This document shows, in pieces, positions 52,615 through 61,661 of a stretch of DNA of 64,000 nt. Below the pieces are notes generated by a model. It made no database searches. It had not been told where the DNA came from and saw only the letters and a list, made by a program, of their open reading frames with translations. Position 1 is the stretch's first letter, and every line of letters starts with the position of its first letter. This DNA is from Treponema sp. Marseille-Q3903 (lineage in GTDB: Bacteria; Spirochaetota; Spirochaetia; Treponematales; Treponemataceae), in assembly GCF_014334335.1 (NCBI RefSeq), contig NZ_JACSEU010000002.1:1-64000 (forward strand). The letters run 5' to 3'. The position numbers were made by a program, and so were the translations under genes.

Positions 52615-53286
52615 CTATTTTTTGTAAATCAACACTAGATTTCTCTCCGATTCGCTCATTCCCGGAACATTTAAAGTTTTTATTTCATATTCCGGGACCA
52701 AATTTTTGATACAACTCATCTCTTCTTTTATATTTTCAATCTTTGCTTTATACGCACAAAGTACTCCATCGTCTTTTACAATACGAAGCAAAGTCTTTGC
52801 CATTTTTTCATCGAGCGGACGAAAAGCGCGAAAAGTTATCACATCATAAGTTTGAGCAGGAATTTTCTCTACTTCTGAGCATATAACTTCTACATTTTTT
52901 AATCCGCAGATTGCAGCACAATTCTCCAAAAAAGCACACCGCTTGCTCATTCTCTCAACAAGATTTATCTTTACGTTTTCGTATGGAAGAAAAGCAGCTG
53001 CCAAAGGAACTCCGGGCAATCCGCCTCCTGAACCGATATCTCCAATGAGAACGTTGCCCGCACCACCTGAGAGCTTTTTATCAACTATTTTTTTAATTTC
53101 TGAAAAGCCTGCGATAGAGTCGAGAATATGACGCACAACAAGTTCATCGTGGTCACTTGTGTTTGTAAGATTATATGCGGAATTGAAAAGTATAATCTCG
53201 TTGATATATGACTCCATTTTTGAAGCAACTATTTCTATGTATTCGCCGGAGATTTTACACATTTCCAATCCAATCTTCAAATCCAT
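52615..53286 (-). CDS. rsmG: 16S rRNA (guanine-N7) methyltransferase
   Basis: RsmG (GidB) methylates G527 of 16S rRNA, and its loss causes low-level streptomycin resistance. The 223-residue protein has the conserved YNLTNTSDHDELVVRHILDS segment, the SAM-binding GDIGSGGGLPGVPLA motif (about 84-98), VERMSKRCAFLEN and the FRAFRPLDE motif. An AAAGG ribosome site is present. In many bacteria rsmG neighbours gidA and the origin; here those are not seen. Confidence 0.95.
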   Translation of the reverse strand: MDLKIGLEMCKISGEYIEIVASKMESYINEIILFNSAYNLTNTSDHDELVVRHILDSIAGFSEIKKIVDKKLSGGAGNVLIGDIGSGGGLPGVPLAAAFLPYENVKINLVERMSKRCAFLENCAAICGLKNVEVICSEVEKIPAQTYDVITFRAFRPLDEKMAKTLLRIVKDDGVLCAYKAKIENIKEEMSCIKNLVPEYEIKTLNVPGMSESERNLVLIYKK

Positions 53287-53362
53287 AAACGCCTTTCCCT
53301 TAAATGCAAAATCCTTTTCTCTCCATACAAAATCCCTTTTTTCACGTGCAAAATGCGCAAAA

Positions 53363-54313
53363 TCAATTGTCGATATTCAAAAGAAGATCCGCAGAAAGTG
53401 TTTTATCTGAAAAATGCATTATGACAAGGTTTCCTGTTTTTTCAGCCGTAAGATTTTTTGTTTCAGCAAGTTTGTATACAAAAGAATTTTCATTTTTAGA
53501 ATCTTGGACAATGCTCGGCTGAACTTTATACGTCACAGAAGAACCGTTTGTGCTGACTGCTTTAAACAAAAAATAAAAAGTCTCTGTTCTCGTTTTTTGA
53601 TTTGTGTAATATTTTCTGTCACCTGTCAAAAGAAAAGTTCCGTCAGGTTCTGTTTTGCTAAAAAACACATCTGACAAAGAGTCGGCAATATTATATCCGT
53701 TGATTTTAAAACGCAAAATAGACGGCTGGCGTTTTTTGAACGTTTGAGAATCTGTCTGCGTATCCTGCAACGCTTCTTTTTGAACCGAATCTGCATTTTT
53801 TTGTACCGATTTTAATTCGTTCAGCCTGTTCAAAATCTGCTGAAGCAAAACATTCGTCGACGAAGTAGTTGCGTAATTTGAAATTCCAGCATTGTTGACA
53901 GAATTCAGCGATGTTAAACTGTCAAACAGCCCCGAATCGTGAAGCGATGAAATATCTTTTGCAGTCAAAGTTTGATTGTCTTTTATCAGTGAAGAAATGA
54001 TGTCAGTATTCGAGTCTGCGTTTGTGATTACAGTTTCGCCTTTTTTTGATTGAGAAGAAAGAGAGGTTTGAGTGCCTGCGCTCTGATTTTCAGAAGATGT
54101 TGCAGTATTGTTTTGCGTGCGTGATGGAAAACTCGGTGTATAAAACGCCCCTCCAACAGTCGGCATATCAGGCATTTCCGGCATGTCAGGCATCTCGGGC
54201 ATAGCCAGAGTTTCCGTCGCTGAATTTTGATTTTTCTGCGCAAACAAATTGAAAACGAAAACTGCGGCTGCAAAAATAAATGCATACTTTCGAACACGAT
54301 TAGAGATTTGCAA
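53363..54313 (-). CDS. Secreted protein with MPEMPD repeats
   Basis: The 316-residue protein starts with a signal peptide whose hydrophobic core (AFIFAAAVFVFNLFA) ends just before QKNQ. The mature start holds a Met-Pro-Glu/Asp repeat (AMPEMPDMPEMPDMP). Next comes a Ser/Thr/Gln/Asn-rich linker, and then a region with LLQQILNRLNELKSVQ (coiled coil). The C-terminus is a beta-rich domain. I assign the start to the TTG at 54313 because GGAGG lies exactly six bases upstream. The ATG at 54328 lacks a site. It overlaps the metalloprotease-like gene by 14 bases. The function is unknown. Confidence 0.65.
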   Translation of the reverse strand: MQISNRVRKYAFIFAAAVFVFNLFAQKNQNSATETLAMPEMPDMPEMPDMPTVGGAFYTPSFPSRTQNNTATSSENQSAGTQTSLSSQSKKGETVITNADSNTDIISSLIKDNQTLTAKDISSLHDSGLFDSLTSLNSVNNAGISNYATTSSTNVLLQQILNRLNELKSVQKNADSVQKEALQDTQTDSQTFKKRQPSILRFKINGYNIADSLSDVFFSKTEPDGTFLLTGDRKYYTNQKTRTETFYFLFKAVSTNGSSVTYKVQPSIVQDSKNENSFVYKLAETKNLTAEKTGNLVIMHFSDKTLSADLLLNIDN

Positions 54314-55112
54314 GGCTTTCCTCCACATATTCAAGACGCTGCGTGAGTTGCGCGATTGTTTTTTCAAGACGAGATTTTTCTTTTTCAAGTTTTGTTTTAG
54401 GGTCATTTCCACTCTGTTGTGATGACTTTTGTTTCATCATTTCGCGAACTGACGACGGACTTTTTCCACCGTTGAGAAATTCTTTTTCAACTTCTGCACG
54501 CTCGTCCTTTTTTCGAATGTTTGCAACAACTTTCATATTGTCAAACCCAATCGCAGGATTTACGTCGATTTCACTTACTTTGCGGATATCTTTGGCAGTG
54601 CTGCGAGGCAAGCACAAAACGCGGTCAACGTAATCTTCATAGCGTATATCTGCCTGTTTGCAAAGGTCAAAAGCACGGGCAAGTTTTTTTCCGAACTGCT
54701 GCATAAGTTCACCATTTTTTGCAAGGTAATTTGTTTTAATATCCTCAGTGAGTTCTTTCAGCTCTGCGTTATCTTCCCAACCGATTTTGTAATATCTTTT
54801 ATTTTCCGCAATTGCAAGAAGCTTTCCGAACTTTGCCCAAAATTCTTGAGTATGAACTCTGCATGAGTTTCCATAAGTAGGATCTGTCTTCTGTTTTTCT
54901 ATTGTAATAAGATGATGTGTATATTCATGGATAGCAGTATAGATGAGCATGTTGTCGGTTTTTAGATTCAAATTATGGATATAGATTTCGTGTGTATCCG
55001 GTTTATAAAAGCCGTTTACTCTCTTGCTTTCTTTACCTGTCTGAATCACAGAAAAATCAATGTCTGCCGGAGATATATCTAAAAGGATTTCTTTGATTTT
55101 TGCGTTATCCAT
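54300..55112 (-). CDS. HEXXH metalloprotease-like protein with coiled-coil tail
   Basis: The 270-residue protein has a zinc-metalloprotease signature HEYTH at 62-66 (preceded by YTAI and followed by HLIT). The region before it contains IYIHNLNLKTDN, as in SprT-like or ImmA-type peptidases. The middle is mixed, and the C-terminal ~50 residues (KTKLEKEKSRLEKTIAQLT) form a coiled coil. No signal peptide is seen. GGAG precedes the ATG. Its end overlaps the secreted MPEMPD protein gene, so the two are likely co-translated and may be functionally linked. Confidence 0.65.
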   Translation of the reverse strand: MDNAKIKEILLDISPADIDFSVIQTGKESKRVNGFYKPDTHEIYIHNLNLKTDNMLIYTAIHEYTHHLITIEKQKTDPTYGNSCRVHTQEFWAKFGKLLAIAENKRYYKIGWEDNAELKELTEDIKTNYLAKNGELMQQFGKKLARAFDLCKQADIRYEDYVDRVLCLPRSTAKDIRKVSEIDVNPAIGFDNMKVVANIRKKDERAEVEKEFLNGGKSPSSVREMMKQKSSQQSGNDPKTKLEKEKSRLEKTIAQLTQRLEYVEESLANL

Positions 55113-55249
55113 AAAAACTCCAATTCCAAAATGCTGTCTTAAAATGCTGCCCAAAAGCACTCTAATTTTTACTATATTTTAATTGTATTTCCAAAATTGT
55201 AAAAGTAGGTTTTAAAATATTTCCGTTTTCAACTTCAGATAATTTCAGA

Positions 55250-56038
55250 TTAGATAATTTTCAAATTAGATAAGATTATCGCACCGGCTACAGTCGCCGC
55301 AGTTTCTGTCCGCATAATCCTTTCACCTATTCCGCATTTTGTGTAACCATAATCTTCAAGAAGTTTGCGCTCTTTATCTGTCCAACCGCGTTCACTGCCA
55401 ATCGCAGCAATAACATGTTTTTTTTCGGCGGCAAAGTTTTTCCCATCAGCTAAGTTTTCTCCGTCGGATATTTTTTCCGCAGCGCTTATATTTGCATCAA
55501 CCATAGCTTGAGACAGACTACATTCAGGATTTACATTGTCGAGCGCAAATTTTATAGAATCATCGCTAATGGAATCAAGGCATTCTTTAAGCGTCTGATG
55601 TATTGCAAATCCCGGAACATGCGTGCTTCCAGCCTGAACAGTTCCATCAAGAAGCATTTTATATGCAGAACCTTTTTCAACAAGTGCAGACTTCATATAC
55701 GATTTTTCGCCGAGTTCCGTGCCTGTCAAATGAACTTTGCATACGCCGAGAGCCGCAATATCGCGAAGAAGACGTTTGAGCTGGATTGGACGAGGAATCC
55801 CTATAATCATTTCCAGAGGATTGAGTTTTTTCCCTTCCCATTTCGGCTCAAAAAAAAATGTGATTCCATCATCATTTATTTCCGTGATTGTTGCGATTCC
55901 TGCTTTGCCATCGACAACTCCCGCAGTAAAAGCGTCACCAACTTTTTTGCGCAAAATCTTGATAAGATGTTCGCCGCGTTGATCATGCAAAGAAAGAGGC
56001 TTGTTTAATTCATCGGTTTTAAAAAGACAAATGTTCAT
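55250..56038 (-). CDS. rsmE: 16S rRNA (uracil-N3) methyltransferase
   Basis: RsmE methylates U1498 of 16S rRNA using S-adenosylmethionine. The 262-residue SPOUT-family protein has the early RGEHLIKILRKKVGD segment (PUA-like N-domain). The trefoil knot part includes IIGIPRPIQLKRLLRDIAALGV, AIGSERGWTDKE and the C-terminal GERIMRTETAATVA, where the cofactor binds. It has a Lys/Glu/Ala-rich insertion around residues 180-210. It lies 17 bases downstream of the TPR gene. Confidence 0.94.
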   Translation of the reverse strand: MNICLFKTDELNKPLSLHDQRGEHLIKILRKKVGDAFTAGVVDGKAGIATITEINDDGITFFFEPKWEGKKLNPLEMIIGIPRPIQLKRLLRDIAALGVCKVHLTGTELGEKSYMKSALVEKGSAYKMLLDGTVQAGSTHVPGFAIHQTLKECLDSISDDSIKFALDNVNPECSLSQAMVDANISAAEKISDGENLADGKNFAAEKKHVIAAIGSERGWTDKERKLLEDYGYTKCGIGERIMRTETAATVAGAIILSNLKII

Positions 56039-56055
56039 TCAACACATCAATTTAT

Positions 56056-57420
56056 TTAGCCCATCATGTTGATGCGTTTCAAGATTTTTACGAGTTCTTC
56101 TTTTTCTATCAAATCTATAGGACGTCCTTCCGTATATTTATGAGCAGATTCCGAAAAAGAGCCCATCGTCATACAAAAACCTCCATCGCATTTTGCATCG
56201 CGGAGTTTGCTGTGAAATTCTCGAACATAAATATCACCGAGCGCATTTTGGTTGCGATAAAAACGGAACATCTGTTTTGCTTCCCACTTAGAATTTTCAA
56301 CAGAACAGATGATTTCTACGCATTCAGAAGCAACCTGAACATCTTCAACTTTTACAAACGAATCTTTGTAGTAACTCAAAATAATTTTACGGCACAGCGC
56401 AACAAAGTCACTCGTCCCTGATAAAAGATAAGTTTGAAGGTTTTTATTTTGGTTCAACTCCGAATAACGAGCAACAAGAATATCGACATCTTTATATCCG
56501 GATTTTGCATTTTGAATCTGTTTGAGATAAATCAGCGCATTTGAAATATCGTTCATCGCGATGTAAGTGCTAGCAAGACGATACTTTATCTGAAAAAGGA
56601 TTTGCTCCGGCACATACTGAAGTTTCAATCCGATTTCATAATCTTTTATTGCACTGGCAAAATCTTTTGAGCGTTCATGCATTTTTCCCGCTTCTAGGCA
56701 CGACTGAGGACCATACAAAGGATCAGGGCGAAGGTGAACAAAAATTTTAAGCGCTTTATCTCCCATTCCGCATTCGGACATTGAAACTGCCAAATCAAAA
56801 AGGACTTCTTTATTGTTAGGATCTTCATCTATCACACGCTTTAAAAATGGAAGCGCTTCACGATATTTCTGAAAATTAAAAAAGCTTATGCCAAGAAGAG
56901 CGTTTACTTCGTTATCTTCAGGATTCACCATACGCGCTTTTTTAAAACAAAAAATTGCCTTATCGTAATTTTCGAGTTTATTGAATGATTTTCCTAGATA
57001 AACATTAGCTTCAAAATTTTCAGGGTCTCTTTTTAGAGAAACCATAAACGATTTTGCAGCATCTTCGTACTTTTCAAGATTGAACGCAGCAATTCCCATA
57101 CGAAGAGTGCATTTTACAATATCGATTTCAACGTGCGAAGGCGCAATATCATGAAGCGTCTTGTAAATTGCCCAAGCTTTTTCCCAGTTTTTTTCGGTGT
57201 AGTAGACTTCACCAAGAGTCTCGAGAGCATTTATGTTGTGAGGGTCACGAGAAAGTTTTTTTTCAGCTTCCCTGATAACATGAGAAGAACCTCTTTTTCT
57301 GATTCTATCCGAAGAGCTTCTATAAGTTTTATTTTTCTTTCCTATGAAACCACGTACAATAATAATAAGCGAAACTAGAGCTGCAAAAACGATAAATGCG
57401 ATTAAAATTGAAATAATCAT
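56056..57420 (-). CDS. TPR protein with Mrr-like C-terminal domain
   Basis: The 454-residue protein has an N-terminal membrane helix (2-24) and basic stretch, then seven or more TPR repeats (about 45-310; for example EANVYLGKSFNKLENYDKAI and VNALLGISFFNFQKYREAL). The C-terminal ~110 residues resemble the restriction-endonuclease-like Mrr domain: REFHSKLRDAKCDGGFCMTMGSFSESAHKY and RPIDLIEKEELVKIL match its later strands. The catalytic Gln-x-Lys of true Mrr enzymes appears replaced (AKQMFRFYR), so nuclease activity is doubtful. AAAGGA precedes the ATG. Confidence 0.75.
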   Translation of the reverse strand: MIISILIAFIVFAALVSLIIIVRGFIGKKNKTYRSSSDRIRKRGSSHVIREAEKKLSRDPHNINALETLGEVYYTEKNWEKAWAIYKTLHDIAPSHVEIDIVKCTLRMGIAAFNLEKYEDAAKSFMVSLKRDPENFEANVYLGKSFNKLENYDKAIFCFKKARMVNPEDNEVNALLGISFFNFQKYREALPFLKRVIDEDPNNKEVLFDLAVSMSECGMGDKALKIFVHLRPDPLYGPQSCLEAGKMHERSKDFASAIKDYEIGLKLQYVPEQILFQIKYRLASTYIAMNDISNALIYLKQIQNAKSGYKDVDILVARYSELNQNKNLQTYLLSGTSDFVALCRKIILSYYKDSFVKVEDVQVASECVEIICSVENSKWEAKQMFRFYRNQNALGDIYVREFHSKLRDAKCDGGFCMTMGSFSESAHKYTEGRPIDLIEKEELVKILKRINMMG

Positions 57421-57459
57421 CTTTTAAAAGTCCTTTTAATAAAACTATAAAACTTTTTT

Positions 57460-58629
57460 TTACTTCTTTTTATCTCTTACCATTTCACTAATTCGTTCAA
57501 GGGCAATTTTAATTTTATTGATACCGGTTGCATAGCAACAGCGGATAAAACCTTCACCGGCTTTTCCAAATACACTTCCGGGAACAACAGCGACATTGTA
57601 TTTTTGAATCAGCTCAGTCGCAAATTCTTCGCTTGTCATTCCGGTAGACCTTATATCCGGGAACATATAGAATGCCCCTTCCGGCTCTACACACGAAAGT
57701 CCCATATCAATAAAAGATGCGTACATCAAATTACGGCGCTGCTGATAACTTATACGCATTTTTTCAACTTCACTCCAACCATTGCGCAATCCTTCTGCTG
57801 CACCGTACTGACTAAAAATTGGCGGACAAATTGCATTATAACCGTGAAGTTTACAGCACTGAACAAGAAGCTCGTGAGGGGCTGCAATATAACCGATACG
57901 CCATCCTGTCATCGCAAAAGATTTAGAAAAACCGTTGAAGATTACTGTATAATCTTTCATTCCAGGATATTGCCCGATTGAAACGTGCTTATGTCCATCA
58001 TACAGAAGTTCGCAGTAAATTTCATCACTCAAACACCAAATCTGATGTTTTTTTACAACTTCTGCAATCTTTTTTAACTCTTGCTCCGGAATTATGCGCC
58101 CGGTAGGATTGCTTGGAGAACAAAACATCACAGCTTTTGTTTTTTCTGTGCAGACAGCTTCAATCGCTTCAGCAGTCGGATAAAGACCTGTTTTGCTTGT
58201 ATCAAGGTGAATTACTTTTGCGTCACATAAAGTTGCAAGCGGCTGATAAGAAACATAACATGGTTCGCAAACTATAATTTCATCACCTTTGTTCAAAATA
58301 GCCCGAAGCACAAGGTCAAGCCCCTCACTTGCACCTACAGTCGGAAGAATCTCAGTTTTTGGATCGTAAAACAGATTGAAACGTGTCAAATATTTACAGA
58401 TCTCTTCACGTAGTTCTATCAATCCCCAGTTAGAAGTGTATGATGTATGCCCTTTTTCAAGATGATAAAACGCTTCTTCACGGACAACCCAAGGAGTCGG
58501 AAAATCAGGTTCACCGACACCGAGAGAAATAATATCATCATGACCTATACAAAGTTCAAAAAATTTTCGAATTCCAGAAGACTGAATAGACATCATCTTG
58601 CTGGAAAATTTATCTTCACGTGTATTCAT
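57460..58629 (-). CDS. Class I aminotransferase
   Basis: The 389-residue PLP enzyme resembles the aspartate/aromatic aminotransferase (PatA-like) group. The start has SGIRKFFELC and LGVGEPDFPTPW. CSPSNPTGR binds the cofactor phosphate region, SDEIYCELLYDG follows, and the PLP lysine lies in SKSFAMTGWRIGY. It is 30 bases downstream of an Lrp-family regulator gene, a common pairing in which the regulator controls the aminotransferase. The amino-acid specificity is not decided. Confidence 0.9.
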   Translation of the reverse strand: MNTREDKFSSKMMSIQSSGIRKFFELCIGHDDIISLGVGEPDFPTPWVVREEAFYHLEKGHTSYTSNWGLIELREEICKYLTRFNLFYDPKTEILPTVGASEGLDLVLRAILNKGDEIIVCEPCYVSYQPLATLCDAKVIHLDTSKTGLYPTAEAIEAVCTEKTKAVMFCSPSNPTGRIIPEQELKKIAEVVKKHQIWCLSDEIYCELLYDGHKHVSIGQYPGMKDYTVIFNGFSKSFAMTGWRIGYIAAPHELLVQCCKLHGYNAICPPIFSQYGAAEGLRNGWSEVEKMRISYQQRRNLMYASFIDMGLSCVEPEGAFYMFPDIRSTGMTSEEFATELIQKYNVAVVPGSVFGKAGEGFIRCCYATGINKIKIALERISEMVRDKKK

Positions 58630-58659
58630 ATCTTACCTGTTAAAAATAGCAATCGTAAA

Positions 58660-59145
58660 CTAAGCTTGCACTCCTTCACGATTGTCACGCTCGTCAGCTA
58701 CATAAACGATATCGTTTTCCTTGTATGTTTTTAGGATAAAGTTTGTTTTTGTAGAACGAACACCTTCCAAAGTTGAAAGTTTTTCGGAAACAAAGAGCGC
58801 AATATCTTTAAGATTGTCACCTGCAATTAAAACTTTCAAATCATAACCACCGCTCATCAGATAAAGAGATTTCACTTGAGGAAAACGGTAAATACGGTCA
58901 GCGATAGCATCAAAACCATGCTCACGCTGCGGCTGAACCTGAATCTGGATTTCTGCAACAACTTTATCTTTCGCGACTCTGTCTTTTTCAGGGTTTACAA
59001 TGGCGGCATACTTGAGAATTACTCCATCATCTTCGAGCTTTTTTATAATTGCTTTTACTTCTTCGCCGGATTTTTTAGTCATAGCAGCGATGTCTTCAAC
59101 AGAAAGGCGGGCATTTTGCCGCAGCAACTCAAGTATCTCTTCCAT
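58660..59145 (-). CDS. Lrp/AsnC-family transcriptional regulator
   Basis: The 161-residue regulator has an N-terminal winged helix-turn-helix (ARLSVEDIAAMTKKSGEEVKAIIKKLEDDGVI, landmarks 11-43) and a C-terminal RAM ligand-binding domain (YDLKVLIAGDNLKDIALFV). It likely senses an amino acid and controls the downstream aminotransferase and itself. GGAG precedes the ATG. A perfect palindrome lies at 59171-59187, 25 bases upstream of its start codon, consistent with autoregulation. Confidence 0.9.
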   Translation of the reverse strand: MEEILELLRQNARLSVEDIAAMTKKSGEEVKAIIKKLEDDGVILKYAAIVNPEKDRVAKDKVVAEIQIQVQPQREHGFDAIADRIYRFPQVKSLYLMSGGYDLKVLIAGDNLKDIALFVSEKLSTLEGVRSTKTNFILKTYKENDIVYVADERDNREGVQA

Positions 59146-59170
59146 AATTTAAGACTCCAAAAGTTTTATG

Positions 59171-59187
59171 ATGTTATGAGATAACAT
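59171..59187. promoter_or_regulatory. Palindrome upstream of the Lrp gene
   Basis: ATGTTAT-GAG-ATAACAT is a perfect seven-base inverted repeat with a three-base spacer, in the leader or core promoter of the lrp gene. The rest of the 307-base divergent gap is AT-rich and carries the chemoreceptor promoter at its right end. Confidence 0.5.
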
Positions 59188-59413
59188 TTTACACTTTTAA
59201 AGCATTAGTTACAATAAGCATACAGATGAAGAATCAGCTCACAAATTGTTAGTCACCTAATTGAAAAAGTATTTGTATTATTAAAATAGTTGATATACAA
59301 TATAACAAGTCTATACACAAAAATATTAATGAACATAAAAAGTATGATTTAACTAAATTAAAACTAGGACTTGCATATATAACACTGCAGCGTTCAATGT
59401 TCACAAATCCCGG

Positions 59414-59419
59414 TATAAT
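59414..59419 (+). promoter_or_regulatory. TATAAT -10 box of the chemoreceptor gene
   Basis: A perfect TATAAT precedes the predicted start (about 59426) and a 27-base leader containing AAGGAG. The -35 region (GTTCAA at a 16-base spacing) is weak. Confidence 0.5.
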
Positions 59420-59452
59420 TTTTCAATCAACATGAATCAAGGAGTTTTTATC

Positions 59453-61543
59453 ATGTCAAAAAGGTTTACTATAAAAAGCAAATTAATCTTAATGTTCGGA
59501 CTTCTTATTGCAATCGCAACCTCTATTGAAGGTGCCCTAGCCATTCAAATTGCAAGAAAAGCGGTTACAGAAAGAGTTGAAGAACAGCTAACAAATAAAG
59601 CAGGCGACACTGCAGGAATTGTTGACGGAAGAGTAAAAGCGTTTTTTCAAAAAATGGAAGGGGTTGCCCGAATGCCTTTTCTTTATGATGATTCGTGTTC
59701 TTTTCCCGAAAAGGCAAAGCGCCTTACAGCAGAAGCTGAACACAACAAGGATGTAAAAGAATTTAACGTAATCGATATAGGCGGAACATTTTATTATGAC
59801 GGTGGCTCTGTAAACGTACAAGACAGAGACTACTTCAAGCAGGCAAGCGCCGGAAAAAATTATATGTCTGAACCTTACCATGAACGCACAACAGGTTCTC
59901 TCGTAATAACGCTTGTAGTACCAATTTATGGAAAAGGTAATAAAGTTGTCGGTGTTTTGAGCGCCGACATCGATGGTTTATGGATTTCTCAGCAGATAGA
60001 CGACATTGTTGTAGGTAAAACGGGAAAATGCTACGTAATGGGAGAAAGCGGCAATATTATCGGCGACAAAGATACAGAGCTGGTAAAAAACCAAGCAAAC
60101 ATCATAGAACAGGGAAAAACTGATGAAAGCCTCGATTCCACAGCAACATTTTTGAAACACGTTTTAGCTACAGACGAAAGCGATATTGGCTATTACACAT
60201 ATAAAGGTGAAGAATATATAGCATCTTTTGCAACAATGAAGACGACTGATTGGTCTGTTATCATTCGAGCTCCTAAAGAGGAGTTTATGGGATATGTAAA
60301 CGCACTAAGCCTTTCAATGGTTGTAATCGGCATAGTTATTCTTGTTCTCTCTATAGCTATCGTATACTTTATAGCGCGCGTGATGGTAAAACCGGTTCAA
60401 ACAGCAGTTGCCGCTCTTAAAAACATTGCTCAGGGAGACGGAGACTTGACAGTGCGCCTGCCTGTAACAGGCAATGACGAAGTCACAGACCTCTCAGAAT
60501 ATTTCAACGAGACAATTGAAAAAATTGGGATTGCAGTAAAAAGCTCAGGCAAAAGCGCCAACGAGATGAAGTCAATAGGCGAAGAGCTTTCGTCAAATAT
60601 GACAGAGACTGCAAGTGCAATAAACGAAATAAGCGCAAACATCGACGGCGTAAAACAGCAGACGCTTTCTCAAGCTGCAAGCGTAACAGAGACGGCAGGC
60701 ACTATCGAAGAAATTATCCGCACAATAGAAGCGTTGAACGCAAGCATAGAAACTCAGGCTACTAGCGTAATGCAGTCTTCGGCAGCTGTAGAAGAGATGG
60801 TTGCAAATATCGCATCTATCACAAAATCTCTGGAAAAAAGTGACGACATGGTAAGACAGCTTGCAACGGCGACTTCCGAAGGAAAAGCTACGCTTGTCAA
60901 TTCGAACACTGTAACTCAGAACATCGCAGCAGAATCAGGCGGTTTGATTGAAGCTTCAAGCGTAATTCAGAACATTGCAAGTCAAACAAACTTGCTCGCT
61001 ATGAACGCAGCGATAGAAGCAGCGCACGCCGGAGAAGCGGGAAAAGGATTTGCAGTTGTCGCAGACGAAATCAGAAAACTTGCAGAAGAATCGTCTATGC
61101 AGGGAAAGACAATCACAGATACTCTCAAAAAGCTAGGCGACGACATAACAGGTCTTTCTGAAAGCTCTAAGATTGTTGAAGAAAAGTTTACTGCAATATT
61201 CCAGCTCTCTGAAAGCGTGCGAGGAATGAGTGCGGAGATTACAGCTGCAATGAAAGAACAGGAAAACGGAAGCCGAGAAGTTTTGACAGCTATCAAAAAC
61301 ATCAGCTCTATAACAGTGGAAGTTAAAAACGGTTCGGAGGAAATGCTCGTCGGCGGCAAAGGTGTTGCAGACGAAATGCGCAAACTCGACGACCTCACGA
61401 CAGTCACAAAAGACAGCATGAACGAGATGGCAGCCGGCGTACAGCAAATCAACAACGCTGTCCATGAAGTAAAAGACCTTGCTGTAAAAAACAAAAACAG
61501 CATTGACGCACTTACAAATGAAGTCAACAAGTTCAAGGTATAA
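59453..61543 (+). CDS. Methyl-accepting chemotaxis protein
   Basis: The 696-residue chemoreceptor has an N-terminal helix, a periplasmic dCache sensor (about 35-275, including [18 protein letters not shown]), a second membrane helix (around 285-310), a HAMP domain, and a signalling domain with [39 protein letters not shown]. The hairpin tip is the part that contacts CheA and CheW. AAGGAG precedes the ATG at 59453, which is preferred over one seven codons earlier. It may sense small ligands such as amino acids or sugars. It ends at a very strong bidirectional terminator. Confidence 0.95.
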   Translation: MSKRFTIKSKLILMFGLLIAIATSIEGALAIQIARKAVTERVEEQLTNKAGDTAGIVDGRVKAFFQKMEGVARMPFLYDDSCSFPEKAKRLTAEAEHNKDVKEFNVIDIGGTFYYDGGSVNVQDRDYFKQASAGKNYMSEPYHERTTGSLVITLVVPIYGKGNKVVGVLSADIDGLWISQQIDDIVVGKTGKCYVMGESGNIIGDKDTELVKNQANIIEQGKTDESLDSTATFLKHVLATDESDIGYYTYKGEEYIASFATMKTTDWSVIIRAPKEEFMGYVNALSLSMVVIGIVILVLSIAIVYFIARVMVKPVQTAVAALKNIAQGDGDLTVRLPVTGNDEVTDLSEYFNETIEKIGIAVKSSGKSANEMKSIGEELSSNMTETASAINEISANIDGVKQQTLSQAASVTETAGTIEEIIRTIEALNASIETQATSVMQSSAAVEEMVANIASITKSLEKSDDMVRQLATATSEGKATLVNSNTVTQNIAAESGGLIEASSVIQNIASQTNLLAMNAAIEAAHAGEAGKGFAVVADEIRKLAEESSMQGKTITDTLKKLGDDITGLSESSKIVEEKFTAIFQLSESVRGMSAEITAAMKEQENGSREVLTAIKNISSITVEVKNGSEEMLVGGKGVADEMRKLDDLTTVTKDSMNEMAAGVQQINNAVHEVKDLAVKNKNSIDALTNEVNKFKV

Positions 61544-61562
61544 TTTCATTCCAATCTAAAAC

Positions 61563-61618
61563 AAAAAAAATCCCTTGTTTATAATCGGAAACTCAATTAT
61601 GAACAAGGGATTTTTTTT
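61563..61618. terminator. Bidirectional rho-independent terminator
   Basis: A 23-base-pair inverted repeat (61563-61585 with 61596-61618, one G-U pair) with A8 and T8 at the ends and a ten-base loop. It ends both the chemoreceptor gene and the convergent sugar permease operon. Confidence 0.95.
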
Positions 61619-61661
61619 ATATCACTACATAAGGCTCAATTTCAATGTTCTCAATATCTCG

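Noticed and set aside
37000-59000. tRNA, rRNA, CRISPR, insertion sequence or prophage
   Set aside because: The gaps are short, and none contains a cloverleaf with CCA-end pattern, regular spaced repeats, terminal inverted repeats with a transposase, or phage genes.
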